Source of the DNA: an uncultured SAR86 cluster bacterium
GTDB lineage: Bacteria; Pseudomonadota; Gammaproteobacteria; Magnimaribacterales; D2472
Assembly (NCBI GenBank): GCA_902547295.1
Contig: CACCNJ010000002.1
Span: forward strand, 1-64,000
Length of the DNA stretch: 64,000 nucleotides
Direction: 5' to 3'
A model generated the notes under the pieces. That model was given only the letters and a program-made list of their open reading frames with translations. It was not told the origin of the DNA and did not search any database. Positions 1 through 8,073 of the stretch are shown piece after piece (position 1 is the stretch's first letter; the number at the start of each line of letters is the position of its first letter). The position numbers and the translations under genes were made by a program.

Positions 1-2
1 AG

Positions 3-895
<893 letters not shown>

Positions 896-958
896 CTAAA
901 CATTAGAATTTAATCAAAATAATTCAAAAAAATGCGATTTTACGTAAAAACCCTAAAT

Positions 959-987
959 TTGATAGATTTTTGAGTTTTTTGTATCAT
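959..987 (+). promoter_or_regulatory. Predicted sigma70 promoter of proteorhodopsin
   Basis: TTGATA (959-964) and TATCAT (982-987) are separated by 17 nt, a good sigma70-type pair. Initiation would fall near 994, giving a leader of about 55 nt before the ATG at 1051. No operator was recognised. Predicted from hexamers only. Confidence 0.55.
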
Positions 988-1009
988 ATTAGGTTCATAT
1001 GAAATGGGG

Positions 1010-1027
1010 GGAGTAAATTATTGCTCC
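1010..1027 (+). promoter_or_regulatory. Leader hairpin before the proteorhodopsin ribosome binding site
   Basis: GGAGTAA (1010-1016) can pair with TTGCTCC (1021-1027), including one G-T wobble, around the loop ATTA. The hairpin lies just upstream of AAGGAG (1039-1044), which is 6 nt before the rhodopsin ATG. It leaves the Shine-Dalgarno free and could stabilise the 5' end or hide the competing GGGGGGAG purine run at 1006-1013. Function is inferred. Confidence 0.4.
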
Positions 1028-1050
1028 ACTACTTATATAAGGAGTTATAT

Positions 1051-1782
1051 ATGAAATTTTTATTAACACTTGCAGGCGTGGTTGCGCTTCCTGCTTTTGC
1101 TTCAGATCTAAGCACAAGTGATATGACAGGAATGTCATTTTGGATAGTAACTGCTGCTATGCTTGCTGCTACAGTATTCTTCTTTGTTGAAAGAGATAGA
1201 GTACACGGCAAATGGAAAACTTCATTATCAGTTGCTGGTTTAGTTACTGGTGTGGCGTTTTGGCATTATCTATATATGAGAGGTGTTTGGGCCGATACAG
1301 GTACATCTCCTACCGTATACAGATATATCGACTGGTTAATTACAGTGCCGCTTCAAATTATCGAGTTCTACTTGATTCTTAAAGTTTGCACTAACGTAAG
1401 CTCTGGTCTTTTCTGGAAACTGCTTGGAGCATCTTTAGTAATGCTTATTGCTGGTTTCATGGGAGAAACTGGTTCTGCTCCAGCTAATGCAGCTGGTATC
1501 GTTGGAGTAATTGCTTGGTTATATATCATTTATGAAGTATTTTCTGGTGAAGCTGGAAAACTTAATGCTTCAAGTGGTAATGCTGCTGCTCAAAGTGCCT
1601 TTGGAACAATTAGATTAATTGTTACTATAGGTTGGGCTATTTATCCAATAGGATATTGGGTAGGTGTCGGAGCAAATGCTGACATGGCAAACGCTAACTT
1701 AATATACAACTATGCTGATTTTATTAACAAAATCGCATTTGGTTTAGCTATTTATGTAGCTGCTGTTAGCGACTCAGAATAA
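1051..1782 (+). CDS. Proteorhodopsin, blue-absorbing type (light-driven proton pump)
   Basis: Seven-helix retinal protein of the inner membrane that pumps protons outward in light. The start is set at the ATG at 1051: AAGGAG lies 6 nt upstream and the product then opens with a cleavable signal peptide (MKFLLTLAGVVALPAFA). The upstream TTG at 1021 is less likely. The protein has 243 residues. The sequence shows His72 (equivalent to H75), the Schiff-base counterion Asp94 (D97), Thr98, the proton donor Glu105 (E108) and the retinal lysine Lys227 (K231). Residue 102, equivalent to position 105, is Gln, which in this family gives blue absorption. No retinal synthesis genes are in the window. A strong terminator follows. 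The gene is transcribed alone. Confidence 0.97.
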   Translation: MKFLLTLAGVVALPAFASDLSTSDMTGMSFWIVTAAMLAATVFFFVERDRVHGKWKTSLSVAGLVTGVAFWHYLYMRGVWADTGTSPTVYRYIDWLITVPLQIIEFYLILKVCTNVSSGLFWKLLGASLVMLIAGFMGETGSAPANAAGIVGVIAWLYIIYEVFSGEAGKLNASSGNAAAQSAFGTIRLIVTIGWAIYPIGYWVGVGANADMANANLIYNYADFINKIAFGLAIYVAAVSDSE

Positions 1783-1794
1783 TATTTTTTATTC

Positions 1795-1825
1795 AAAAAA
1801 ACCCAGCTATATGCTGGGTTTTTTT
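1795..1825 (+). terminator. Rho-independent terminator after proteorhodopsin
   Basis: ACCCAGC (1801-1807) and GCTGGGT (1813-1819) form a perfect stem around TATAT, extended by an A run on the left and T's at 1819-1825 on the right. It can act on both strands and so also closes the convergent SDR gene, whose stop codon lies at 1824-1826. Confidence 0.9.
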
Positions 1826-2546
1826 ATGGTTGAATTTCATCTCCATTCCAAGCGTAAAATTTACCGGAATCATCAGAAGTTAGACTATCAATAACTTCTA
1901 AAAGTTTTGAAGCACTTTGATCTGGTGTAAAAAGATTATCAGACTGAACATTCTTCTCAAATGGCTTACTTAAATTACTTTTTACAGTACCTGGCTGCAA
2001 TCCTATAAAGATTGAATTTGGATTTGATCTTTTAATTTCTATACTAAAATTTTTCACTATTTGATTAAGTGCTGTTTTACTTGCACGATAAGAGTACCAG
2101 CCACCAATCTTATTATCTGAAATACTTCCAACTCGAGCACTTAGAAAAGCAAAAACATTTTTATTATCTTTATTTAGAAAAGGAATAAAGTACTTACCAA
2201 TTAACGCCGGTCCAACTGTATTTATCATCAAAACTTTTTTGAATTTATCAGAAGAGATATCGCGAATACTTTTTTCAGGATATACATCACTGTCATTATG
2301 AAGTATTCCTGTGGCCACAAATATTAAGTCAAATCTTATGTCATCTGGAATTTTATTAACTGCATCTTTAATAGATTCTTCACTTTCAATATCTATATAG
2401 ATATTTTTGCTTTTCTCTGAAGAGTTGTCTGAAGTAGATCTAGAAAAGTTGTACACAGATTCAATTGATTCATCATCTAGAAGAATTTTAGATACAGCGT
2501 TACCAATTGCTCCAGAAGATCCAATTACTGCCACATTTTTTTTCAT
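1824..2546 (-). CDS. Short-chain dehydrogenase/reductase (SDR) family protein
   Basis: NAD(P)-dependent Rossmann-fold oxidoreductase of unknown substrate, 240 residues, cytosolic. Visible features are the cofactor loop GSSGAIG (residues 9-15), the VATG segment near 77-80, Asn109, catalytic Ser136 and the Tyr153-x-x-x-Lys157 pair inside YRASK. The late 'LQPGTVKSNLSKPF' segment is typical of the CsgA/C-factor-like SDR group. It is convergent with proteorhodopsin and shares its terminator. A TATATA sequence lies a few bases before the ATG and no Shine-Dalgarno is seen. The family assignment is firm; the substrate cannot be told. Confidence 0.85.
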   Translation of the reverse strand: MKKNVAVIGSSGAIGNAVSKILLDDESIESVYNFSRSTSDNSSEKSKNIYIDIESEESIKDAVNKIPDDIRFDLIFVATGILHNDSDVYPEKSIRDISSDKFKKVLMINTVGPALIGKYFIPFLNKDNKNVFAFLSARVGSISDNKIGGWYSYRASKTALNQIVKNFSIEIKRSNPNSIFIGLQPGTVKSNLSKPFEKNVQSDNLFTPDQSASKLLEVIDSLTSDDSGKFYAWNGDEIQP

Positions 2547-2585
2547 AGACTATATATAAGGACACTTAAAAATAAAAGAAGAGGT

Positions 2586-2610
2586 AGAGATAGGGTTGTG
2601 CCCTATCTCT
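2586..2610 (-). terminator. Hairpin terminator downstream of formate dehydrogenase
   Basis: AGAGATAGGG (2586-2595) and CCCTATCTCT (2601-2610) form a perfect 10-bp stem with the loop TTGTG. It lies 18 bp beyond the formate dehydrogenase stop. Read on the minus strand, a pyrimidine-rich stretch (CTCTTCTTTTATTTTT) follows, so termination is likely although the U-tract is interrupted. Confidence 0.7.
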
Positions 2611-2627
2611 AATTGAAAATATATTAA

Positions 2628-3824
2628 TTATTTTTGGTACTTCGCTGCTTCCTCAGAACCGTCAGTTGCAGTACCTTTGGTATAAGAGTGAGCACCCATA
2701 CCAGCTAGATCTCCATTTTGAACAATCAAATATGGCTCTCTAATAGGTTTGCCTTCAAAGAAACACTCCAATATTTCTCTTACACCAGCAGCATACCTTG
2801 CCTGCGCAGACAATGACGTTCCCGAAGTATGAGGAGTCATTCCATGGTTGGGCATTGTTCGCCAAACATGATCATTAGGTGCTGGTTGAGGAAACCAAAC
2901 GTCTCCAGCATATCCACTTAATTGACCCGATTCTAATGCCCTAGCAATTGCATCTTTATCACAAATTTTTCCTCTTGCAGTATTAACAATATATGCACCA
3001 CGTTTCATCTTACTAATCATCTCATCATTAAATAAATGTTCTGTCTTTGGATGAAGCGGACAGCTAATATTAACAACATCACAAACAGCAACCAAAGATT
3101 CTACAGACTCATGATAAGTAAGATTTAATTCAGCCTCTACTTCTTCAGAAAGTCTATGAATATCAAAGTAGTGTAAATGAACATCGAAAGGTTTCATTTT
3201 TCTAAGCATGTCAATACCAATTCTTCCAGCGGCAACTGTCCCAACATGCATACCTTCAACATCGTATGATCTTTGAACAGCATCAGCTATATTCCAACCA
3301 CCTTCTTTCACAATCCTATGTTGGTTATGATAGTCTCGAACCATTGATAAGATCATCATAACTATATGTTCTGCTACAGATCTAGAATTGCAATAAGTAA
3401 CTTCCACAACATCAACGTTATTGTCCATAGCTGCTTGTAAGTCAACATGATCAGAACCAATACCAGCTGTTATAGCCATTTTTAAATTTGGAGCAGACTC
3501 CATCTTGTCTCTTGTAAGATAATAAGGAAAGAATGGTTGTGATATAACAATATCAGCATCAACTAATTCTTTATCAGCCTGACATCCTTCTCCATCTTTA
3601 TCAGAAGTAACAACTAGTGTATGGCCAGCGTCTTCCAAGAATTTTCTTAAACCCAACTCTCCAGAAACACATCCAAGAAGTTCACCAGGTGTAAAATCTA
3701 CAGAACTAGGTGAAGGAAGTGACATCCCATCAGGATATTTATCTAATTTTGGTAAATCATCCCTAGCATATTTGTCAGGCATTCCATTAACTGGATCATC
3801 ATAAAGTACACATAATATTTTCAT
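2628..3824 (-). CDS. fdh: NAD-dependent formate dehydrogenase
   Basis: Metal-free, cytosolic formate dehydrogenase of the D-2-hydroxyacid dehydrogenase superfamily (formate + NAD+ to CO2 + NADH). At 398 residues it can be read almost in register with the Pseudomonas sp. 101 enzyme. It has the N-terminal PFFPYYLT segment, Asn146, the NAD loop GTVAAGRIG (195-203), Asp221 favouring NAD+ over NADP+, Arg284, Gln313 and His332 (NTARGK; DVWFPQPAP; PHTSG). The C-terminal HSYTKGTATDGSEEAAK tail is also family-typical. GGGG lies 9 nt before the ATG. The gene is transcribed alone and a hairpin terminator follows. It probably supplies NADH from marine C1 compounds; that role is inferred. Confidence 0.95.
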   Translation of the reverse strand: MKILCVLYDDPVNGMPDKYARDDLPKLDKYPDGMSLPSPSSVDFTPGELLGCVSGELGLRKFLEDAGHTLVVTSDKDGEGCQADKELVDADIVISQPFFPYYLTRDKMESAPNLKMAITAGIGSDHVDLQAAMDNNVDVVEVTYCNSRSVAEHIVMMILSMVRDYHNQHRIVKEGGWNIADAVQRSYDVEGMHVGTVAAGRIGIDMLRKMKPFDVHLHYFDIHRLSEEVEAELNLTYHESVESLVAVCDVVNISCPLHPKTEHLFNDEMISKMKRGAYIVNTARGKICDKDAIARALESGQLSGYAGDVWFPQPAPNDHVWRTMPNHGMTPHTSGTSLSAQARYAAGVREILECFFEGKPIREPYLIVQNGDLAGMGAHSYTKGTATDGSEEAAKYQK

Positions 3825-3965
3825 TTATTTCCCCAATATAATTAACTTCGCTAATGTTAAAACAAAATAAATTAAACACAACAATTTATTTAAAATAAAT
3901 TATTAACTCTTTAGCCTTTCGAAATATTAAAAAAACTTGTAAAAATCTTATGAATAAGCATTTTC

Positions 3966-4058
3966 TATGGGTACAAATGAAAATATGGGTACATTTAGAC
4001 ATTATTTTTAAATTTAAATTGAAATAAAATAAAAATAATGTAAAAATATGGGTACATT
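3966..4058. repeat. TATGGGTACA direct repeats with an AT-rich inverted repeat
   Basis: TATGGGTACA occurs at 3966-3975, 3984-3993 and 4047-4056. The last two are part of an identical 16-bp unit (AAAATATGGGTACATT, 3980-3995 and 4043-4058). Between them lies a perfect 12-bp inverted repeat, ACATTATTTTTA (3999-4010) and TAAAAATAATGT (4030-4041). A weaker copy, ATGAGTACA, begins at the start codon of the next gene (4059). The array sits directly upstream of an integrase-like gene, so protein-binding sites are plausible, but the function is unknown. Confidence 0.7.
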
Positions 4059-4511
4059 ATGAGTACAAATGAGGACAAATACCTTGTTTTAAGGGGTAAA
4101 AATAAGGATATATATTTCATACAAAAGCGAGTTTCAAAGGATATTTCTAAAATTATTGGCAAAGAATTTATTAAAAAATCTCTAGGAACATCTAATATAC
4201 ATATTGCAAGGCAAAAAAGAGATCAAATTCTTAAAGAATTAGAGGAAATTTCCTCAAAAGTGACTTTAGATAAAGAAAATATCATAGAAAATGAGGATTC
4301 TATGGATATTGTCAGTGTAACTACTAACAAAAATTCAGAAATTGATCATGAGAGAGATAAAATAGAAGATGAAATTAGTACAAAAAAGCAAAAATTTAAT
4401 ATTTTTTCTTTAAAACTACCTAATAACAAAGAGGAATTGATAATGAATATTGATAAATTTATACCAATTGGAATAGTAATATTAACTTTGTTTATAGCTT
4501 TTGTTGTTTAA
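4059..4511 (+). CDS. Orphan integrase N-terminal-like (DUF6538-like) protein with C-terminal membrane anchor
   Basis: A 150-residue protein. Residues 5-60 (YLVLRGKNKDIYFIQKRVSKDI, then KSLGTSNIHIARQKRDQIL) resemble the short N-terminal domain found at the front of some phage-type tyrosine recombinases (DUF6538-like: 'rgxxyyfrrrvPkdl...rkSLgTsd...Ar'). The core-binding and catalytic recombinase domains are absent. A charged linker with many Glu, Lys and Asn follows, and residues 132-150 form one hydrophobic segment (IPIGIVILTLFIAFVV) reaching the C-terminus. The stop overlaps the convergent kinase gene by 20 bp. It is either a decayed integrase fused to new sequence or a repurposed DNA-binding, membrane-tethered protein. 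The domain call rests on pattern recognition only. Confidence 0.5.
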   Translation: MSTNEDKYLVLRGKNKDIYFIQKRVSKDISKIIGKEFIKKSLGTSNIHIARQKRDQILKELEEISSKVTLDKENIIENEDSMDIVSVTTNKNSEIDHERDKIEDEISTKKQKFNIFSLKLPNNKEELIMNIDKFIPIGIVILTLFIAFVV

Positions 4512-5313
4512 TCCTACTTGTTAATAATTTTAAATATGCTTCGTTTAAAAAATTTTTATTAAATTTATTAATATACTTGGCCCAAATTAATTCGGTATAA
4601 GTGTTCATTAGACTCCATCTCTTTATTTTTTTATTTACCTCCTTGGTATTCCCTTCTATACCATAGCCAAATAAAAATTTACTAATTTCTGAATTATTAA
4701 GATTTAATGAATCTATAATTTTAGATATATCGAAATATTTATTGTTGATACTTGAATATTCAAAATCAATAAAAAAAATATTATTTTTACTCATCAAAAT
4801 ATTGTTAGCATTTAAATCATTATGACTAAATACATTTTCATTTTCATGCATCTTTAAATCATTGAAAAGTTCAATAGCTTCCTTGAGATAATTATTTTTA
4901 CTTTCTGAATTTAGTTTATTTATATATAAATTAAATTGATCCTTATAAGTTTTTGTTCTTTTATTAAATTTTATTTGATGAAATTTTTTTAACTGCTCTC
5001 CAATACTTTGTATATTTTTTACTATTTTATTCTTCGATTCTATTTCTATATATTCATAAATTAACAATCCAATTTTTTTTTCATAAAACAAAATATTTGG
5101 TGTAACATTTTTTTTTGAGATATTTTCAATCACTTCACTTTTTAAATATTCATTTATTATCAAATTAAAATTATTTCTTTTTGTTAATTTAAAAATTGAT
5201 TTCCTACCATTGAATTCTCCTAGAAATATTTCTGACGTTTCTCCATCATTAATTTTTTTAAAAATTTTATAATTAAAATCTCTTTCATTTAAAATGATTT
5301 CTAATGTATTCAT
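4492..5313 (-). CDS. Aminoglycoside phosphotransferase/choline-kinase fold kinase, candidate thiamine kinase
   Basis: 273-residue small-molecule kinase. It has the catalytic loop HNDLNANNIL (His164, Asp166, Asn170) and the metal-binding FIDFEYS (Asp183), as in choline, thiamine (ThiK) and aminoglycoside kinases; the N-lobe ATP-binding Lys is probably in SIFKL near residue 42. It is the last gene of the operon headed by a TPP riboswitch, overlapping the transporter by 4 bp. Context therefore suggests it phosphorylates imported thiamine and so traps it. Substrate specificity cannot be read from the sequence. The gene is extremely AT-rich, with long Asn/Lys/Ile runs. Confidence 0.7.
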   Translation of the reverse strand: MNTLEIILNERDFNYKIFKKINDGETSEIFLGEFNGRKSIFKLTKRNNFNLIINEYLKSEVIENISKKNVTPNILFYEKKIGLLIYEYIEIESKNKIVKNIQSIGEQLKKFHQIKFNKRTKTYKDQFNLYINKLNSESKNNYLKEAIELFNDLKMHENENVFSHNDLNANNILMSKNNIFFIDFEYSSINNKYFDISKIIDSLNLNNSEISKFLFGYGIEGNTKEVNKKIKRWSLMNTYTELIWAKYINKFNKNFLNEAYLKLLTSRIKQQKL

Positions 5314-5879
5314 TTATTTTCTTTTAACTTTCTATTCCATGATTTATATCCAAAAATAATAATAATTAGATAAATAAAAAATAGTATGGATGTTAAATAT
5401 AACTCTCTTGAATAAAATAGATATATTGATATTGAATCAATCACAAACCAGTAAATCCAATTTTCGATAATTTTTTTTGCAACCATATATGTTGTGATGA
5501 TTGCACCAAAAGTTGTTAATGCATCTAAAAATGGAAATACTGCATTTGTATATTTCTCTAAAATATCTTTTGAAATTATTGCTAAGATTACAACTATACC
5601 TACAGCATATAAATGATTAATTTTTTTCCATTTCTTAATTCTTATTTCGTATTGTTCATTTGATAACTTATTCCATTGTTTCCAACCATAAATAGCCATT
5701 CCTACATAAAAGACTTGAAGAATCGCCTCCATTAATAGTCCAGCATCTAGCATAATATAAAAGTATAAAGATGAGCTAATTATTGCCGCATACCAGCACT
5801 TTACGTCTTCTTTTGCAGCTAAGACTAAATATAATATTGCTGTTATTACAGCAATGATTTCAAGGCTTAAATTTAACAT
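5310..5879 (-). CDS. pnuT: PnuC-family transporter, probable thiamine transporter PnuT
   Basis: 189-residue inner-membrane protein with about seven hydrophobic segments and the aromatic signature of the PnuC family (GWKQWNK near residue 67 and the C-terminal GYKSWNR). PnuC relatives move vitamin precursors by facilitated diffusion coupled to intracellular phosphorylation. The gene sits between a TonB receptor and a kinase in a TPP-riboswitch operon, the arrangement known for PnuT thiamine transporters, so thiamine is favoured over nicotinamide riboside. It overlaps the kinase by 4 bp and starts 5 bp after the receptor's stop. Confidence 0.82.
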   Translation of the reverse strand: MLNLSLEIIAVITAILYLVLAAKEDVKCWYAAIISSSLYFYIMLDAGLLMEAILQVFYVGMAIYGWKQWNKLSNEQYEIRIKKWKKINHLYAVGIVVILAIISKDILEKYTNAVFPFLDALTTFGAIITTYMVAKKIIENWIYWFVIDSISIYLFYSRELYLTSILFFIYLIIIIFGYKSWNRKLKENK

Positions 5880-5884
5880 GAAGG

Positions 5885-7984
5885 TTAAAAATTATATCTC
5901 AGAGATATGCCAATATTTCTAGGGTCTCCTTGTCTTCTGTATAAAGTATCAATAAAGTTTGGTGCTTCGTTACCAAAGTAAAATCCTCTCGTTGAGTAAT
6001 ATTTATTAAATATATTTCTTATCCAGAGATCAGCAGAAAAATCAGAATTCGAGTATCCAAATATTATGTTAGTCAATTGATAGCTTTTAGATTGATTGTC
6101 ATGTGAATCTGAATAATAAAAACTACTTTTTCCGTTAATGTCTAATTTTAAATAAAGATTATTTTTAAGATTTAGATTTCCCCCAATCGAATATGAGTGC
6201 TCAGGTGCATGAGCTTGTGACCTACCTTCTAAATCAATTCTTGATTCCCAATTCTTAATTTTTGTTTTAAGAAATCCTAAATTAGCAAATAAATATAAGT
6301 CATCTCTTAGTAAATAATTTGAAGTGATTTCAATTCCATAATTCTCACCCTCAGCAGCATTTTGAGTTAAATATGAAAAAGTATTAGGATCGGTCGGGTC
6401 AACTTGTCTCGAAATCAAAACTTGTTGATCTTTTCTTTCAGAGAAAAAAATTACAAATGAATAGTTTAAATCCCTATCCTTTAAGTTTGAGCTTATGCCA
6501 AATTCATAATTAGTTAGATATTCCGGATCATAAATAAGGGATTGCCTTACTAAATTATCTGTGGCATCAAGACCCAGATTAAATCCACCTTGTTTATATC
6601 CTCTTGCTATTGAAAAATAAATATTTGAATCATTGTTGTTTTTTTTGACTAGTGAAATTTTACCTCCACTTATATTATCTGAAGGACTAAAAGATTCATT
6701 ATTTGAATCTTTGTATTTTGAATCCCAATTTTCTAATCTCAAACCAAAAGCAAGTTTAGTTTTATTCGTTAAAAAATAATCAATATTTCCAAACAATGAT
6801 AAATTTTCAGATTTATAATTTCTTGAAATTGAAGATTCACTAACATATGGTCCAAATGGGTCAGACGGATCTCCATAAACCCCATCATCTTTAGTAAGAT
6901 TTGATTCATCTAATTCACTAAAGTCAAAACCAAAGACCCACTCAAATGGATTACTTTGAGAAAAATCCTTATTTTTTGACAAAAAACGAATTTCTTGACT
7001 AAAAGTGTCTCTCTTTCTTAATGTTTCAGAAAAATAATCATAAGTATATGGAAAATGTGAGTCTGAATTACCCCAATCTGCATCATAACTGAAAACAACG
7101 TCAGTTTTTGTTGAGCTTGTTAAACTTTGGAGATCAAAATTATTAAAATTCTTTGTTATTTTTATTCCAATTGAGTCCGTTATTTGTGAATCCATTCCTG
7201 GACGATCTGATAAAGTATTTAAACTTCCATCAATTGTCCAAATATCAGCTGGGTCATCCATATCAACTTTTGAAACAAGAAAATTAATATTTGTAGTTTC
7301 ATCAATTTCCCAATCCAGTTTGTAACGCAAAGTAAGCTCATCTTTTTTTGATGTGTCTGATTTATTTAAGTAAATATTTTTTCTAAATCCGTCAGCATAG
7401 TCAGTTCTCATTACCAAACGATATTTTATTTTTTCATTCTTTAATGGTCCTCCAAACGCAACACCAATATTTTGAGTTCCATAATCTCCAAAAGTTAGCT
7501 CTGAAGTCCCTTCAAATTTATCTGTTGGATCTTTGGTCTTTATATAAATTAATCCTGCTAGAGCATTTGCACCTGTCCTGGATCCTTGAGGTCCACGAAA
7601 TACTTCAACTTGATCAACATCAAATAAAGTTGCAATGCCTCCCTGACCAGAATAGTCGATGTCATCGATAAGAAAACCAACAGAAGAATTTGGTGTTCCC
7701 TGATAACCGGATCTTTCTCCTATACCTCGTATTTGAAAATATCTTGCTCTTGAGTCTGAAGCTGCATAATTTAAATTTGGTACAAGATATGAAAGTTGCT
7801 GAAAATGTTTTATAGCTTGTGACTTAATTTTTTCTGACTGAATAATTAAGATACTTGAATCCTCTTCAATAATAGATTTTTCTCGATATTCACCTTTTAC
7901 AATTATTTCCTCAATATCTTGAGTGAAGACTGAAAATGATAACAACAAGATAAATATAAATAGAATTTTTTTTCTGAAATACAT
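5885..7984 (-). CDS. TonB-dependent outer-membrane receptor, probable thiamine receptor
   Basis: Outer-membrane active transporter of 699 residues. The start is placed at the ATG at 7984, 8 nt after GGAGG and just outside the TPP riboswitch; the upstream in-frame start at 8023 lies inside the aptamer. The product then opens with a signal peptide (MYFRKKILFIFILLLSFSVFTQ), a TonB-box-like EEIIVKG and a plug domain (RGIGERSGYQ; VEVFRGPQGSRTGANALAG). A long series of beta-strands follows, ending in aromatic residues (GISLRYNF). Regulation by thiamine pyrophosphate is indicated directly by the leader. The ligand (thiamine or a phosphate ester) is inferred from the riboswitch and the downstream PnuT-like transporter and kinase. 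Confidence 0.9.
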   Translation of the reverse strand: MYFRKKILFIFILLLSFSVFTQDIEEIIVKGEYREKSIIEEDSSILIIQSEKIKSQAIKHFQQLSYLVPNLNYAASDSRARYFQIRGIGERSGYQGTPNSSVGFLIDDIDYSGQGGIATLFDVDQVEVFRGPQGSRTGANALAGLIYIKTKDPTDKFEGTSELTFGDYGTQNIGVAFGGPLKNEKIKYRLVMRTDYADGFRKNIYLNKSDTSKKDELTLRYKLDWEIDETTNINFLVSKVDMDDPADIWTIDGSLNTLSDRPGMDSQITDSIGIKITKNFNNFDLQSLTSSTKTDVVFSYDADWGNSDSHFPYTYDYFSETLRKRDTFSQEIRFLSKNKDFSQSNPFEWVFGFDFSELDESNLTKDDGVYGDPSDPFGPYVSESSISRNYKSENLSLFGNIDYFLTNKTKLAFGLRLENWDSKYKDSNNESFSPSDNISGGKISLVKKNNNDSNIYFSIARGYKQGGFNLGLDATDNLVRQSLIYDPEYLTNYEFGISSNLKDRDLNYSFVIFFSERKDQQVLISRQVDPTDPNTFSYLTQNAAEGENYGIEITSNYLLRDDLYLFANLGFLKTKIKNWESRIDLEGRSQAHAPEHSYSIGGNLNLKNNLYLKLDINGKSSFYYSDSHDNQSKSYQLTNIIFGYSNSDFSADLWIRNIFNKYYSTRGFYFGNEAPNFIDTLYRRQGDPRNIGISLRYNF

Positions 7985-8066
7985 ATGCAATTCCTCCGCA
8001 ACTATTGTGTTGATCAGGTTCAAAGAGTTTCAAAAGATCTCAGGCAAAATTGCCACCCCTTTGCAT
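7985..8066 (-). ncRNA. TPP riboswitch (THI element) in the leader of the thiamine uptake operon
   Basis: Read on the minus strand, the aptamer core is complete: GGGGTG (8054-8059), the short P3 hairpin (8043-8054), CTGAGA (8038-8043), GAACCTGATC (8012-8021), a small CAAC/GTTG hairpin (7999-8012) and GCGGAGGAA. Helix P1 is ATGCAA (8061-8066) pairing with TTGCAT (7985-7990), whose last base touches the start codon at 7984. The Shine-Dalgarno GGAGG (7993-7997) lies within the conserved 3' core. Ligand binding should therefore block translation directly, with no separate expression platform. Confidence 0.93.
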
Positions 8067-8073
8067 TAATTAC

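Noticed and set aside
999..1016. Five-codon upstream frame (MKWGE) in the proteorhodopsin leader
   Set aside because: Too short to judge and without a ribosome binding site; the hairpin explains the conserved-looking bases better.
1029..1211. Minus-strand reading frame within the proteorhodopsin gene
   Set aside because: It lies wholly inside a well-supported gene, has no family likeness, no promoter and no ribosome binding site.
1795..1825. Palindrome after proteorhodopsin as an operator or riboswitch
   Set aside because: The stem with A and T flanks between convergent genes is an ordinary bidirectional terminator.
7444..7671. Plus-strand frame opposite the TonB receptor gene
   Set aside because: Shadow of the receptor's codon pattern with no recognisable protein features.
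7985..8023. In-frame upstream start for the TonB receptor at 8023
   Set aside because: It lies inside the TPP aptamer, lacks a Shine-Dalgarno and would put non-signal residues before a clear signal peptide starting at 7984.
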